Below are positions 23,366-36,264 of a stretch of DNA of 64,000 nucleotides, piece after piece. How positions within the stretch are numbered: the stretch's first letter is position 1; the number at the start of each line of letters is the position of its first letter. Below the pieces are notes generated by a model. The model saw only the letters and a program-made list of their open reading frames with translations, did no database searches and had not been told where the DNA came from. Made by a program: the position numbers and the translations under genes. Origin of the DNA: Dryas octopetala (taxonomy: Eukaryota; Streptophyta; Magnoliopsida; Rosales; Rosaceae); NCBI GenBank assembly GCA_963921425.1, contig OY992838.1, positions 2,294,001-2,358,000 of the forward strand. Direction: 5' to 3'.

Positions 23366-23411
<46 letters not shown>
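23366..23411. repeat. (AG)n microsatellite upstream of the second WRKY
   Basis: An uninterrupted AG run of about 46 bases, nearly 290 bases before the WRKY start codon. Long GA tracts in plant promoters can be bound by GAGA-binding (BBR/BPC) proteins; here that role is only a possibility. Confidence 0.9.
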
Positions 23412-23412
<1 letters not shown>

Positions 23413-23520
23413 AGCCAGCTACAGCCACGTACGTGCTCCAAATTGCCAAATTGGTCTCGTCTGCTGAATCAACGTGAAAGTTCCTTGAACATAACTGCCA
23501 ATTAATATTTAAGAACCTAC

Positions 23521-23530
23521 TATATATATA
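23521..23530 (+). promoter_or_regulatory. Putative TATA box of the second WRKY gene
   Basis: TATATATATA sits about 170 bases before the ATG at 23699, downstream of the AG microsatellite. A second TATA run follows at about 23560. The call rests on position and composition only. Confidence 0.4.
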
Positions 23531-23698
23531 CGACAAACATACTTCATCAGATTCACTCGTATATATATTACTTGTATTCGTGATTGATTCATTCACTTGT
23601 ATAAGGCTTAATTGTCCATCTCCCAAGCTAACACTTTAGTTAATAGTTTTCATCAAGCTACAGATAGCCAGCTCTTCTTCAACTTATTGGACATAAAC

Positions 23699-25450
23699 AT
23701 GGAGGCAACTCATACCTCTAACAAAGAAAAGGTAATTGATAATCAGATTCTTCACACACATATTTGATTTTCTTCATTTCTTGCATTTTGCTCTGAAATT
23801 GTATTTTTGAAGAAAGATTTAAAAGGACTAATAACCATTTGGTCTAATGGTGGTATCCAATCTACTCTTTATGGGGAGAATTAATGTCCTCAAATTTTAT
23901 AGACCCCAGTTTGTTGATAATCTATAAAAAAAAAAAAAAAGCAAGACCGTTTAAAAAGTCTTTGAATTATAAGTTGGAATTTCATTCTATTTGGAATTTC
24001 ATGAATTACAAGTTGGAATTTCATTCTATTTTATACCAATGGTTGATCATATATTTATGTGTGTGTGAAATTAATCATCATTTAGGAATTTCCCTTTTGT
24101 TCTTTTTGATCAGGTAGATGGTGTGGATGCAGAGTTAATGCAAGGTTTACGAAAAGAGAATGAAGCTCTAAGATTCCTGCTTCAAGCTATGAGCAGAAAA
24201 TGCACTACACTTGAAGGCCATCTCCAACAAAATTATAAGCTACAAGGACCTCATGATGATGATGATCATCATCATATATTAGGCACTACTACAGTTAATA
24301 ATTCAACTAATTACTGTATTCCAACTCAGAGTCACGGCTCAAATTATTATTATTGTGAAGCAAACAAGAGAGCAAGAACTGATGACCATAATCATCAGTT
24401 TCCGGTAGCCCCTAAGACATCACAGTTCCTTGTGAGAAGTACCGACACTAAAGACAACACCAGCCTTGTATGTACTAAATACTACTCCAATTTATTATAA
24501 CGTTTGTTAATTAATTAAGTTTTGGGTTTTCTTAATTTGTAATTAATTTGTGGATTAATAATACAGACAGTGAAGGATGGGTATCAATGGAGGAAATACG
24601 GACAGAAGGTAACGAAAGACAACCCATCATCCCCCCGAGCTTATTTCAGGTGTTCCATGGCTCCTCGATGCCCTGTCAAAAAGAAGGTAACCTACCTACC
24701 CACACACCTAGAATAATATTATAACTATGGGTTTCCCCTTGGACTTTAATTACCTAAATTAAAATTTGGCAACTAATTAATTAATATATAGTTGTGGTGA
24801 TGACTAGCTGATGATTACTGAAGTAACATATAACATTAAAGAATTGATCATCAGATAAACGACTTATTATAATGATTCATTTAGAATTAATTCCTAAGAA
24901 ACTTAATTTGAACGTATAATAGAAATGATCATACATTGCAGTGCTACTTCCATGCAAATATATATAACTTGTATCTGGGGTACTCAATTATGAATTTATG
25001 ACATGCAGTTAATTAATTGATTAATTAATTGTTGATATATGGTTACGTACGTACCTGGACTTTAATCAGGTACAGAGATGTATGGAGGATAAGTCTGTGC
25101 TGGTGGCAACATATGAAGGAGAGCACAACCATGAACCCCATGATGATCATCAAGTGATCATAAATGCTTCATCACTTGGACATGATCAATTTTCGTCTTC
25201 ATCACCATCTGCTGCTGCTGCTGCTAATTATAATATTATGGCCATTAATTCTCCTCCTCCTCCTCCTCCGGCGGATCAGCCTATGACCCTTGATCTCAGT
25301 CTCTCAGCCTCCAATATTCAAGAAAACACGGATTGCGACAAATCATCATCGATTGAAGAATATATTGCAGCTGTAACCAAAGACCCTAATTTCACACTTG
25401 CTTTAGCTGCCGCGGTTGCGCGGTCCATCACAGAACGCCCTCCACCCTAA
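23699..25450 (+). CDS. WRKY transcription factor, group IIa (second tandem member)
   Basis: Exons: 23699-23731, 24114-24467, 24567-24686, 25070-25450; all phase 0, 295 aa. It starts with a leucine-zipper-like segment ([16 protein letters not shown]), then a His/Asp-rich linker. The WRKYGQK heptad is at 137-143 and the C-X5-C-X23-H-X-H zinc site is C158, C164, H188, H190. The V-type intron lies before VQR. A LDLSL EAR-type motif sits in the C-terminal part, unlike the neighbour, whose EAR-type motif is N-terminal. The [13 protein letters not shown] block matches the other gene. One Ser is inserted after DNPS in the WRKY domain (S150-S151). The pair probably arose by tandem duplication. Whether the orthologue is WRKY18, 60 or another IIa member cannot be told here. 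Confidence 0.92.
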
Positions 25451-26719
25451 TTTCACACTAAGAGCCATTCATTTCCTTGTATGAGAATTAAATGAGTTTT
25501 TTTGTTTGTTCTTGGTTTTATCGATCTGAGAGTAGTAATTATGTATGCTAGACTTCATTTAGTTGGTTTAATTAGTAACCCTACTACTGTACTGTTATAC
25601 CAATTAATGAAAACTGAGTTCTGCCAATTACATAATTATGCATGTAATTCCAATCCATCCGGCCTCTTTTGTCTACTTATGCTACACACAAGAATCTCAA
25701 GCTTTAATACCTTTCATGTTGGATTTTTATCCAAAAGGGAATATACAGAAAATATCGCAAAGTGCTATATATATTCGAATAATTGAAAAGGCAATTGATA
25801 TTAATTATGACTCATCTCATTTCATCTAGCGCAAGAGTCAATACATACAAGAAAGCGAACATTATTCGTGTTCATTCTCGTGCAAGAGTGCTTTACACTC
25901 CCCTACAAGAGCGCCAAAGGGGTCACAATCGCTCTCTTAGTGAGAGAGTGTTTTACACTCCCACAAGAGCGCAAAAGGATAGCAATCACGCACATATGCA
26001 GAGTGCAGACTATAGAAGAAAAGGACAATCTTGGGGGTTGGGGGTTGGTGCTATACCTCATGGAAATTGGAATATGGGTTTAATTTAATTAAGGGTTAAC
26101 AATTTTCAATAAGTCACTCTTTGATTTAATAATGATACCCCTACCTAATATTTTTGACAAGCGCATTGACAAGAGAATCAAACCAAAGACCAAAGCCCAA
26201 CGACTACAGAGTGTAGCTGTGGCCCTTCATTTATACCAAGAGCCGTTAAATAATAGTTTGTTTTGCATCACAATCGTATGGCATCCTATGTCCCTTCCTC
26301 AGCAATCAAAAATCGTATGGCCTTGAGGGCAGGATTAGCTCAAGTGGTGAGAGTAAGTGAGATAAGGATTATAATTACACTAGATCTAAAGTTCAATTAT
26401 TTACAATGCAATAAAAAAATAAAATTGTGTCTCATATGGCCCTAAACCTGAAATCAACTAAACATTTCAGTCAATGCTTTTGATACTATATTACAAACAT
26501 TCATGTAGTCAAAACTATGACAATTAAAAAAAAAAAAACCCCAAGAAAAAGCAATCCTTTCAAATGCAAAAATGGGATCATTTCACATTTCACAAATTCA
26601 ACAGGTCATTACTTTAAAATTAACTCAATTTTATGATTATGAATGAAAATGGAATGGACTACTTTGCCTAACATGCATCCCATGCAATATGCATTTGCGT
26701 TGATTTTTCAAAGGACACT
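25451..26719. other. Intergenic, 3' flank of the second WRKY
   Basis: No gene seen. A direct repeat of about 34 bp (GAGTG-TTTACACTCCC...CAAGAGCGC) occurs at 25886-25920 and 25946-25978. A box-A-like TTAGCTCAAGTGGTGAGAG at about 26336-26354 may be a tRNA or SINE relic. Confidence 0.5.
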
Positions 26720-27142
26720 ACTTGGGTCACCCCTTGGGTGTACCCCAAGGTCACCCCTCTTCCCAAAATAACAATTTCGGTAATGACGGCGCATAATCAG
26801 AACCGTTCACTTTTTAGATCACCTATTATAGATCATCTCTGCAAAAAATCAACTTAATCGAAAATCGTTTAATTATATAACTGTTGTTGATTAAATAGAA
26901 AAAATCAACGGTTTGGTCAAAAAATCACTCTTTAATTGAAAACCATCAATTTTTTCTACTTAATTGACAATAGTTATATAACTAAACAATTTCCGATTGA
27001 TTTGATTTTTTGCAGAAATAATCTATAATAGATGATCTAAAAAGTAAACAGTTCTGATCATGCGCCGACATTACCGAAATTGTTATTTTGGAGGAAGGGG
27101 TGACCTTGGGATACCCCCAAGGCCCCAAGGAGTAACCCAAAT
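26720..27142. mobile_element. Palindromic MITE, about 420 bp
   Basis: The left arm (CTTGGGTCACCCC ... AAAATAACAATTTCGGTAATG) and right arm (CATTACCGAAATTGTTATTTTGG ... GAGTAACCCAAAT) are inverted copies over more than 70 bp. Further pairing continues inward (ATAACTGTTG against CAATAGTTAT). Non-coding. Target duplication not resolved. Its interior is like 15799-16205. Confidence 0.75.
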
Positions 27143-27174
27143 ATTTTTCTTTTTGAAATACTTGTACTGTGTTA

Positions 27175-27176
<2 letters not shown>

Positions 27177-27216
<40 letters not shown>
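27177..27216. repeat. (AG)n microsatellite
   Basis: About 40 bases of uninterrupted AG, just right of the palindromic MITE and about 700 bases beyond the formin stop codon. Confidence 0.9.
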
Positions 27217-27217
<1 letters not shown>

Positions 27218-27911
27218 ACGTGCGTGTGTACTCTAATTTTCTTTTGTTTGCAAATGCTTTCCGATAAATTGCTTGTAACAAAAATTTTATATTCTTTTGT
27301 ACCAAAAAAAAAAATTATATTCTAACTTTCTAAGTATCTGGGCCTTACAATAACTGGTCCATTTTAGAATATATTGCCTTTACTATCATCATATATCAAG
27401 ATTTACATACCTACAACTCAAAAAATATACATTAAAAAAATATAACTAAAAACAATAATAGAAAAAAGGGAAAATATGCTAACTATTGCAGATATTTATA
27501 CAACAAAATTCCTCAGATGTATCTTACACGTGGCTCATCGAACAGGGCTCCATAACCTCCAGCACCTCTGCTCCAAAAAAAAAAAAACCATATTAAAAGA
27601 AAAAAAAAATTATGTAATCAGAAGCTTCATAACTACAGTAGACCGGAACTACCAAAAACAAAGAAGGGGATGTAATACACTTACTACGTAAAGTGGAACT
27701 CCTCTTCCCTTCTGTTCTGTATACCACCACTACCAGCATTACTTTCAATCATGAGGAAAGCATGCTTCCCCACGTCAGCGGAATTGCTGGTTTCAGTTGT
27801 AGAAGTGTTCTCAATTCTTTAAAGGGATTTTCATCAATGGAGTGAATAAATATATATCCATTGGAGTACGAACAGCTTTGGTTGCTCAAAAGAATAAGGT
27901 GAAATAACTCA

Positions 27912-30900
27912 TTATGATTTAATGTTGCCACTCTTGATGGGGGGAGTCTGTAGCAAGCGTTCAGACTCCTTTTTGGAAAGAGATCCCGCCTTCATCTTCT
28001 CATTTTCTGCCTCCTTCAAAGCTTTCTTCTTTTCAAATTCAAGCTGCTTACAATTTTCCTCGTGCGCTCGGACAAACATCCTCACAAAGTTGAGCAGAGT
28101 AGATACAACTACAGGACAAATTCCAAATAAAATCAAAGAGAATATAGAATAAACCCTGGAAGCATTTAGTCATCGGTAATACTTCTTCAGAAAGTTGAAA
28201 CATAGTTAAATGCATTACGGACCAGTTGATAGGTACATCAAGTTTTTCATTCTATGATAGTGTTAACAATAAAACAAACAAATTGAAACTGTTAGAATAA
28301 ATTTACCTTGCTCAAATGGACAACGAGCAGGATCTTCACCAAAATAAAGAGCCAATGCATCTGCATTTCTCCCCTGAAGACAACCACATTGAAAAGTATG
28401 TTTAACAATGTTTTTCTTTCACATCAAAATTAAACCATTGGTTTTGAAACCCAACTCCTTTAACAAAAATGGATACATACCACATTAGAATAAAGTAAAG
28501 CCAAAGACCTCACTTCAGCTTCAGCATGACTAAGGAACTCCTTCAGCGTCTGAACATTTCTCAGTAGATAAAATAAATTAATATTGAATAACTATAAAAA
28601 GAAGCAGTGTGATTTTTTTTTTTTTCAAAAAGAAACAAATAACTGAAAAAGCAATATATGTTCTTTGTAAAGCAATGTACATTTTGAGGCAGTTGTTGGA
28701 CTTTGCCATCAGTGATTAAGTGTTTAATATCAGAACCTTTATATCTTATCAAAAAATATCAGGACCTTTATAGTATTCATTTATGGTGACTTGTGAGTTT
28801 CATCTGTTAGCCATATGTGTCATCTAATTCAATCTTTGTTATCTATACCACCTATGTGTAGTAAATATACTCCTTTCAGATATATTTGAGACAGGAAACT
28901 CTGATTGAGCTTAGAAACTGAACTAGTTCAGAATGAACATCTGGTGATTGCTCAATTACAAGGACAGCTAGATTAGTGTACCAATTATATCCTGTTTCAT
29001 TTTCTTTACTTTTTCTTATATCAAATTTTGGTTAGTTTAAATCTTTATTCTTTGTTTTTCTATCAAATTATCAAGTATCCAAACAATTACTTTCTCCACT
29101 TTGAAGCTTATTGCATCCTAAAGGTGATGCAGCTAACCCCAGTAAGAAATTCATGCCACAGAGATATGTATGCATGAAGCAGTTGGTGCATGTGACCTTG
29201 CAAAAAGTTTCTGACACAGGACCATCATTTTCTGAGGCAGTCAACTCTTGCACCACCTTCTCTAGCCCTTTACTAATGGCTTGCATTTCCTCTGCCAAAT
29301 ATTTCAATTGTATCTACATCATAATTAAAAATTTGGCTCAGCCACGCCAAATGTATAAAAAACTCACAGTACCTAAAAAAGATTAGAAAGGTACACATAG
29401 AAAAAAAGAGAAATACCTTTGTTGAAGCCTCCAAATTCATAAGGTCTTTTGGAAAATCAAGAAGTTCTGGCAGCTTTTCCGCAAGCACCTATGGTTTGTT
29501 GGAGATGAATTTTATGAACAGAATAGTTAAACTAAAAGATTGGTTTGGGACTTAACCAAAGAAATGTTTTCTATCCCAAATTTCTTTCCCCGCTTAAACT
29601 TCTCCGTAAATGAAGGAGAAGTTCTACAAAAGATTAATAATGAACTAAAAGGCTTAAAGAATGATGCTTCACCTTACAAAGATAATGCATGAGAGTCATC
29701 TTGTTATTCCGGGCCCGTGTATCAGTGAGCTTAAGGAGGCTATCCAATCGAAATCCAATAGCAGAACCTACAGGAATAATTTAATAAAAGGACTGCACGC
29801 ACATAGAAAGAATACAAGGCATTGGAGCTTCTAGGAAAAAGATTGTAAGGAGAGTAGTCACAGCAGAACTAGGACCTGAAGCCTGCGAAAGTATAAGTTA
29901 CTACCTTTTTGCTACAATCATACATCTGTCCAACCCTAAATTTCAACTTTGTGGCTTTTTTGTCACAACAGCTGTGTACTTTTCCATTTATATATAATTA
30001 ATGCATGCATGTATATCATGTCATACATATCCAAATCATCTACATCATGTCGATGTATTAATACAAAATGGTAACCGATAAATCCTCTCACCTCTGGCAG
30101 TCCCATGGTTCAAGGCATTACCAAGAGAAAGAATGGTTTGCATGATCCTTTTCAACTTTTCCGAATTTCTGATCTGATAAACACATTAGTGGAACTGGTT
30201 TGAGAATGAAATTGTTCGACAGGAAAAAAGAACCTTGAAAATACTAGAAAATGAAAAGAAGCTTGCCTGATCAGCTACTGAATTGACGGTGTTCAAATTC
30301 TTTCTAAGGTCAGAAACCTGAAAAATGCAACACCATGGACAAATGCATAACAAGAAGCACAACAAAATAGAAAGCATCGGGAACAACGTGATTACAAAAA
30401 TTGTCCCCTTACCTGAGTATGGAAATGTATTTTAAATGAGAAAACTCTGAGCTTGGGCTCTACCCGTGGCACTTTCATTAATTCAAGGAAAAACTGCCAT
30501 AAATTCCATAAAGTAATTAATGAAAGCATATGAGGTGAAAAAGATTTGGGGGAGGGGAGGGGGAGAGTTAAGATGATTATGGAAACTTAACAGTTATGCA
30601 TTGAGAATATAATCCTTCATTCCTACCACAATTTAATTATAAAAACAAAAGCAAGCCATGCAGATAATTTTAATACATTCTAATGGCAGCATTTCCCTTG
30701 CTTTCCACAAATAACTTTTGAAGTGAAAAGAAATGAGAGGTAAAGGAAAGAGGGGGGAAAAGGTAAATTCCACTCACCTGTTCACATTTTCCCAAGTTTT
30801 CCTTATCTCCAGTATAACCCTGAGCACCAAAGCATGATTTATTACTCAAGAAAACAGAGGAACTTATATACTTCTTGTAAGCATTTTCAAGTATAATAAT

Positions 30901-33900
30901 CAGCTCAAATTTATTTAAGCTCTCACAGTGACATGGAGTGGAAGACTAAAACTAGATATATAAAAATACCTTCAGTAATTCCATCTCTTCTTTTGTTGGA
31001 CAAAACTTTATTAGGTTCTCAACCTGATCGATATCTAATGCTGAGTCATCCAAGGCAAGGACTGAACTCTGAAAGACATTGGTACAGAAAGAAAGGAACC
31101 AATTAGAAAATCTGTCATTGAGGCTAATTTTTAATGATATATCACAGACAAATTATCAATTGAAATATTACAATACTGTAGCAAGTGTAAGATTATGAAG
31201 ATGATACAAACTAAGTTCAAACAAAAAACACAGAGAATAGAACTGGCATTCCTATTTATTTTGTTGAGTAGGGACACAATCATATCCCTGAGGTACAAGT
31301 ATTTTTACAAGGGATTGGACTATGATACAGAGAATGATAAGAATTATGTGAGTAGAAGAGACCTATGAATCAAATTATAAATACAGGGTATCAACATATA
31401 TATCCCAGGAAGAATAATTTTTTAAATAAATGAATCAATAAAGTGGAAAACAATGTCATCCTATTTTCTTAAATGGATGGAAGTTAACTGTAACCTAGTT
31501 AGTACTTAACTGTTTTCCATTTATTTACAGAACCACAATTTCAACCCAAACTGTTAAGAAGCACATACAAGCCAATATGTGCCTTTAGGTTTAGCTTACC
31601 ATCAAATCAGGCAAAGGAATTTTAACTTTAGTAAGCATTATTTCACAATTATATGCCCGCCTTAGCTCAATCTGCAAGAACCAGGAAATTCCTTGTGAGG
31701 ATTGAGGTGGCAAAGGAAGACTATGTATTCAATTGATTATGTACCAAGACAACAAAAAAAAAAGGTACAAGGGGCAAAATGCTAAATAGATCCTCACTTT
31801 ATGCCACGGGTTCCCCAAGGAGATTTTACATGTAAAATATAAATGGATCAAGCTATTAAGTACAGACTCTATGACTAAGCACCGCAGCTATTGGTTCAGT
31901 GCAAACATGCTATGAAGTTCCATTTCTGCATACAACTGAATTAAAAGTTTGATCCATTATATATTACATCTAAACTTTCCTTGAGGAATCCATCGAGGAA
32001 CATTACCAGTGAAAACTAGGTAAACCTGTTTGATTCACAGGTCAAGAAAACTCTAGTTATCCACAAAATGAAGTACAAAATAAGGTATGCAATGCTATAG
32101 TTACCAGCTGAACTTTTTCAGATTTAGGACCTGTGGCGCGACGACCAGATTTTCCTCCTGTTTTTCCGTTATCTGAATTTGGAGTAGCCGCAGAGAAAAG
32201 ACTCTCGAGTTCGGACATGTCAAACTCTGGAGCCCTGGAACAGAGAAAACAGAATCAAAATTGTAGGATGCACATTGTATGAATTGAAAAAATTAAATAA
32301 ATTCTTTAACAAGTGAAGCATACTTGGTTGCATCATCAGCTTTTTGTGCCTCGGCCCATAAGCTTCCTTGCATCGCTCTTGTTAACTTTAACCAATGATA
32401 TGGCTTCAGATTAGATTTTTTAGATTGAGCCTGTTTGGAACCTGGACGTGATAGGCCTCGTCCCTTTGCACCAAACGGAACACTAGAAGGCGGTCCAGGA
32501 ATTGAAGGTATGTTACCATTACTAGCTCTAGAATGAGATGTGGGGCCACCACCAGCTTTTGATACCCCATTGGGAAGAGGAGGAGGTGGTACGGGTGGAG
32601 CGGGTGCAGTATTATTGGACAAAGATCCCTTCGGCGCAAAAGCTGGAGGAGGGGGCGGTGGTGGCGCTGAAGATGTTACAGTGGAACTGGAGGCAGGCCC
32701 TGAACTTAGAGAAGGTGGAGGCGGTGGAGGAGGGCCAGATGTGACTGCTTTGTGCTCCATAGACAGCAAAGAAGTAGAACCAGGGGGTGGAGGTGGAGGG
32801 GGAGGGGCAGCTGCAATGGAGGAGGTCTTGACAGTGGATGATGAAGGTCTTCCTGAAAAAGGAGGTGGCGGAGGGGGAGGGGGAGGGGGCGCTGAAACTG
32901 AGTTCTTGACAGAGGATGATGTTCCTGGAAAGTAAGTGGGAGGGGGAGGGGGAGGAGGAAGGGGAGCTGAAATTAAATTATTGACGGGGAAAGATGGAGA
33001 TACCCCCGAAAAAGAAGGGGGTGGAGGAGGGGGAGGGGGAGTTGAAACTGAGTTCTTGACTGCCCCTGAAAAAGAAGGGGGTGGAGGGGGACGGGGAATT
33101 AAAACTGAGCCCTTGATATCAGAGGGTGAAGATGTCCCTGACAGGTTAGGAGGTGGAGGTGGAGGGGGGGGAGGAACCAGTGCTGACTGACCTCTACCCT
33201 GTAATGTAGTTTCAGCATGTTGGATAAGCAAAGAATGTGGATCATTTGAAGTTTGTTGGGAAAGTTCTGGTGACAGAGGAGAAAGTGGAGTAGCAGCAGA
33301 AGCCTTTCCTACAGTACCTCTCCCCTGTAATGTAGTTTCAGTGTGTTGGATAAGCAAAGAATGTGGATCATTTGAAGTTTGTTGGGAAAGTGCTGGTGAC
33401 AAACGAGAAAGTGTCTTTCCTACAGTTTCATGCCGCGGAGCTTGAAACGAGGAAGGTGATGGTGACGATGATAGTGACGGTGATGGTGGTGCAGGAACAG
33501 ATAACTTACCAAGCTGCACAGATTCGGATTTAGGTAAAGTTAAATCAGGAGCTGAACTAGCATGAGAAGGTGGAGATACGGTCACAGGATGTGTGATTTC
33601 TTCTTTGCTATTAGATGCAGCATGATCCTGCAACAGAGCTGTAATGCCAAGGGCTGAGGGTGCACTGTGATATCTTGATATAGGCACAGGTGATCCTTGC
33701 AAGGAATTACAATATGAAACTGGTGCAGGTAGGGAAGCTTGAGGTACTCGTTGAGATATGATTTTAGATTGGGCAGGGCGTTGGAGATCAACTTGCGGTT
33801 CTTGGGGTTCAATCCTTTTTCTAATTAAATGGGCATCTAGAGACGGTTCAAAGTTGGACATAGATTGTTTCCGATGGGCCACATATGTGGGACTCTTGAT

Positions 33901-36264
33901 AACATTTTCTGATGCCTTTGGTTCTGATTTATGTTTTTCAGGAAGTGATTCTAGCAACAAGTTGCCTGTTTCTGCAGTATAAGCAGAAGCACTGTCACGT
34001 TTCCCCTGAGCCACAGATGTGGGACTCTTGATATTATTTTCTGATACCTTCAGTTCGAATTTAGGTTTTTCCAGAGTTGATTCCAGCAACAAACTGCCTG
34101 TTTCTGCAGTATGGGTATAAGCACTATCCAGTCTTTGAAGAGCATTTGACGACGTGATCCGATGGAGCACATTAAGTGTTAGATCTGACTTTGGATCTAG
34201 CCAATCCACGTTGCTAAAAATCTCTTGAACTTTTGCAAATGCTTCCACAGGAAGACCATCTTTCTCCTCAAGACCAGGCAAATCAATTGATATAAGAGAA
34301 TTAGCAGTATCCATCTCCGAGAAAAGAACCTATCCAGATAAAACTGAGAAATTAATAATAATGAAAATGGTGATGATGATAAATCGGATAATAGTAGTAG
34401 TGATGATGATGATTGATAATGATTATTACAAACATGAAATTTGAAACTTCACTAAACATAACAAAGAACAAGAGGGGCAGATAAATACCTCTGCTCTGAA
34501 ATCTTTGGGAAATTGATCCTTAACATTCCACAAGATGTCTATTTCTTCACGGTTAAGCATCAAAATGTTGGACCTTATAAAGGCCGTATTGAACATGATC
34601 CGAAACATCATCTCTTCACGTTCCAGATCATTGTCCAAACTAATACACTCTAGAACCACATCACCTTGGATGTGGCAATGGATATCAATTTTAACTAGTT
34701 CACAATCTGCCTGCATCAAGATGTGGAGAATTAAACTAAAATCCAACTAAGAAAATTAGATTGAGATCCCTACCACAAGCAACGCACAACATATAGATAA
34801 ATGAAAACATTACATGCAACTGTCCTGCTCCAGGTATCAGCTTTCCCATAATACAAAACAACAGGCACACACTGAACCAAACGTCAACTAGTGCAGACAA
34901 GAGTGCAATTGTAGGAAGAGCATGTGATCCAAAACATAGGCTCTTTCTTGTTCAGGGAAAAAAAAACACAATCAAATCCATCTATGATTACCAAAAGGAA
35001 AAAGATATAAACAAAAGTGAAATGACTGAAGCCACCTGCTTATAATATCGTACGAGTTTGCTCCTTTTTGGAGTTGAGAGCAAAACTTTAGGAGTCCGAT
35101 CAGCAGCCATAAATGGATCCTGTCCATATATTCTAAATATTGGACGGCAACCTCCTTCTCCATCCATATTAGGAATGAATCTAATGATGATGCAGTCCAA
35201 CGTAAGCGCCCTATCCAGTGGCGGCCATGCCGATCCCACATTTCTCCTTGTTATATACTGAAGATACCTCAGTTGTGAAGGCATCGGATTCAAAGGTGAC
35301 ATTAACTGCAAAAGTTCCCGAGGTGCTTGCTTGTAAATCATGTCCAACGTCTTGTGCTCCCCAGTGTATTGCTTCCTGTAAATCAATAGTGCAGCCAGCA
35401 TGAAGGCCAATACTAACCACCCACCTCGTTCACAATGCATCAAGAGCACGTTTTGTTGCCCAAGTGAAAGCCAGTTTTCACTTGATCTCAAGAAGTGGTG
35501 GATTGTCTCCATTGTGAGAAGTGGGCAACCTTCATAGTGTCGAGGATAGTCCATTACTGTCATATCATACTCAGACAATATGCTACCAATCAGGCTTTGG
35601 CTTTCTCCATCTCGAAAGTTAAATACCATGAATGAAGCCTCAGGGAACTGCTCTTGGAGTTGACCCACTATGCCTCCTATGTAGACTTTATATTCATCTT
35701 CTTCCAAAACGTCAGTGGTAAAACAGCAATCGAAAACTACATGTGCAGACAAAATAGTTGAAAACATATAAACATATTGTAAATTCTTCTGCAGCATAAG
35801 AATACAAACATTATAATTTATATTGTGGTGCAACACACATGTGTAGGCCAGAAAACACACACAAGTTGTTCTCTTCCAAAACATTCATCATAGTTCAACT
35901 TTTAAAGGACATACATACTGGGAAGCAACTACAGAAGATAAAATAGATTAATTGCATATTAATGCAGTTCACTTTAAACATGCATCTCCAAATATGGACA
36001 TCTTCTCCAATTGCAAATAAGCAGCTCTTAGTTAAGATTCTAACAATAAATATGTAAACAAAATTAACGAACACAAAACAATTCCTAGTAACACCAATGC
36101 GAGAAATTCAAAACACAGAAAAATTTAATGAGCATTATCTCCAACCCACAGAAAACCAAATTCCAATCAAATTAGAGCAATGTAAGCATACCATAAACCC
36201 TTTCAGAGATCTCTAACAACCCATCTGGCGGCTTCCGATAAAAGAACTTTCTGAACAACGCCAT
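27912..36264 (-). CDS. Class II formin (PTEN-like, FH1 and FH2 domains)
   Basis: Nucleates and elongates actin filaments; plant class II formins use a PTEN-like N-terminus for membrane attachment. I place 17 exons, in transcript order: 36264-36192, 35736-35036, 34710-34489, 34329-32324, 32234-32105, 31671-31600, 31068-30970, 30819-30778, 30493-30413, 30317-30267, 30173-30092, 29767-29673, 29488-29417, 29313-29197, 28549-28481, 28373-28307, 28108-27912. All frames close, giving about 1391 aa. The start MALFRKFFYRKPPDG is the conserved family N-terminus. The PTEN-like loop reads HCERGGWL (125-132), with Leu where the catalytic Arg should be. A C2-like part follows to about 340, a polyproline FH1 at about 715-925, and FH2 from LKPYHW (about 970) to about 1360. 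Exon 4 has two internal tandem duplications. Exon 10 appears to use a GC donor. Closest by memory to FH13/FH14/FH20. Confidence 0.93.

Noticed and set aside
32538-33190. Glycine/valine-rich plus-strand frames
   Set aside because: They are the reverse complement of the formin polyproline FH1 region.
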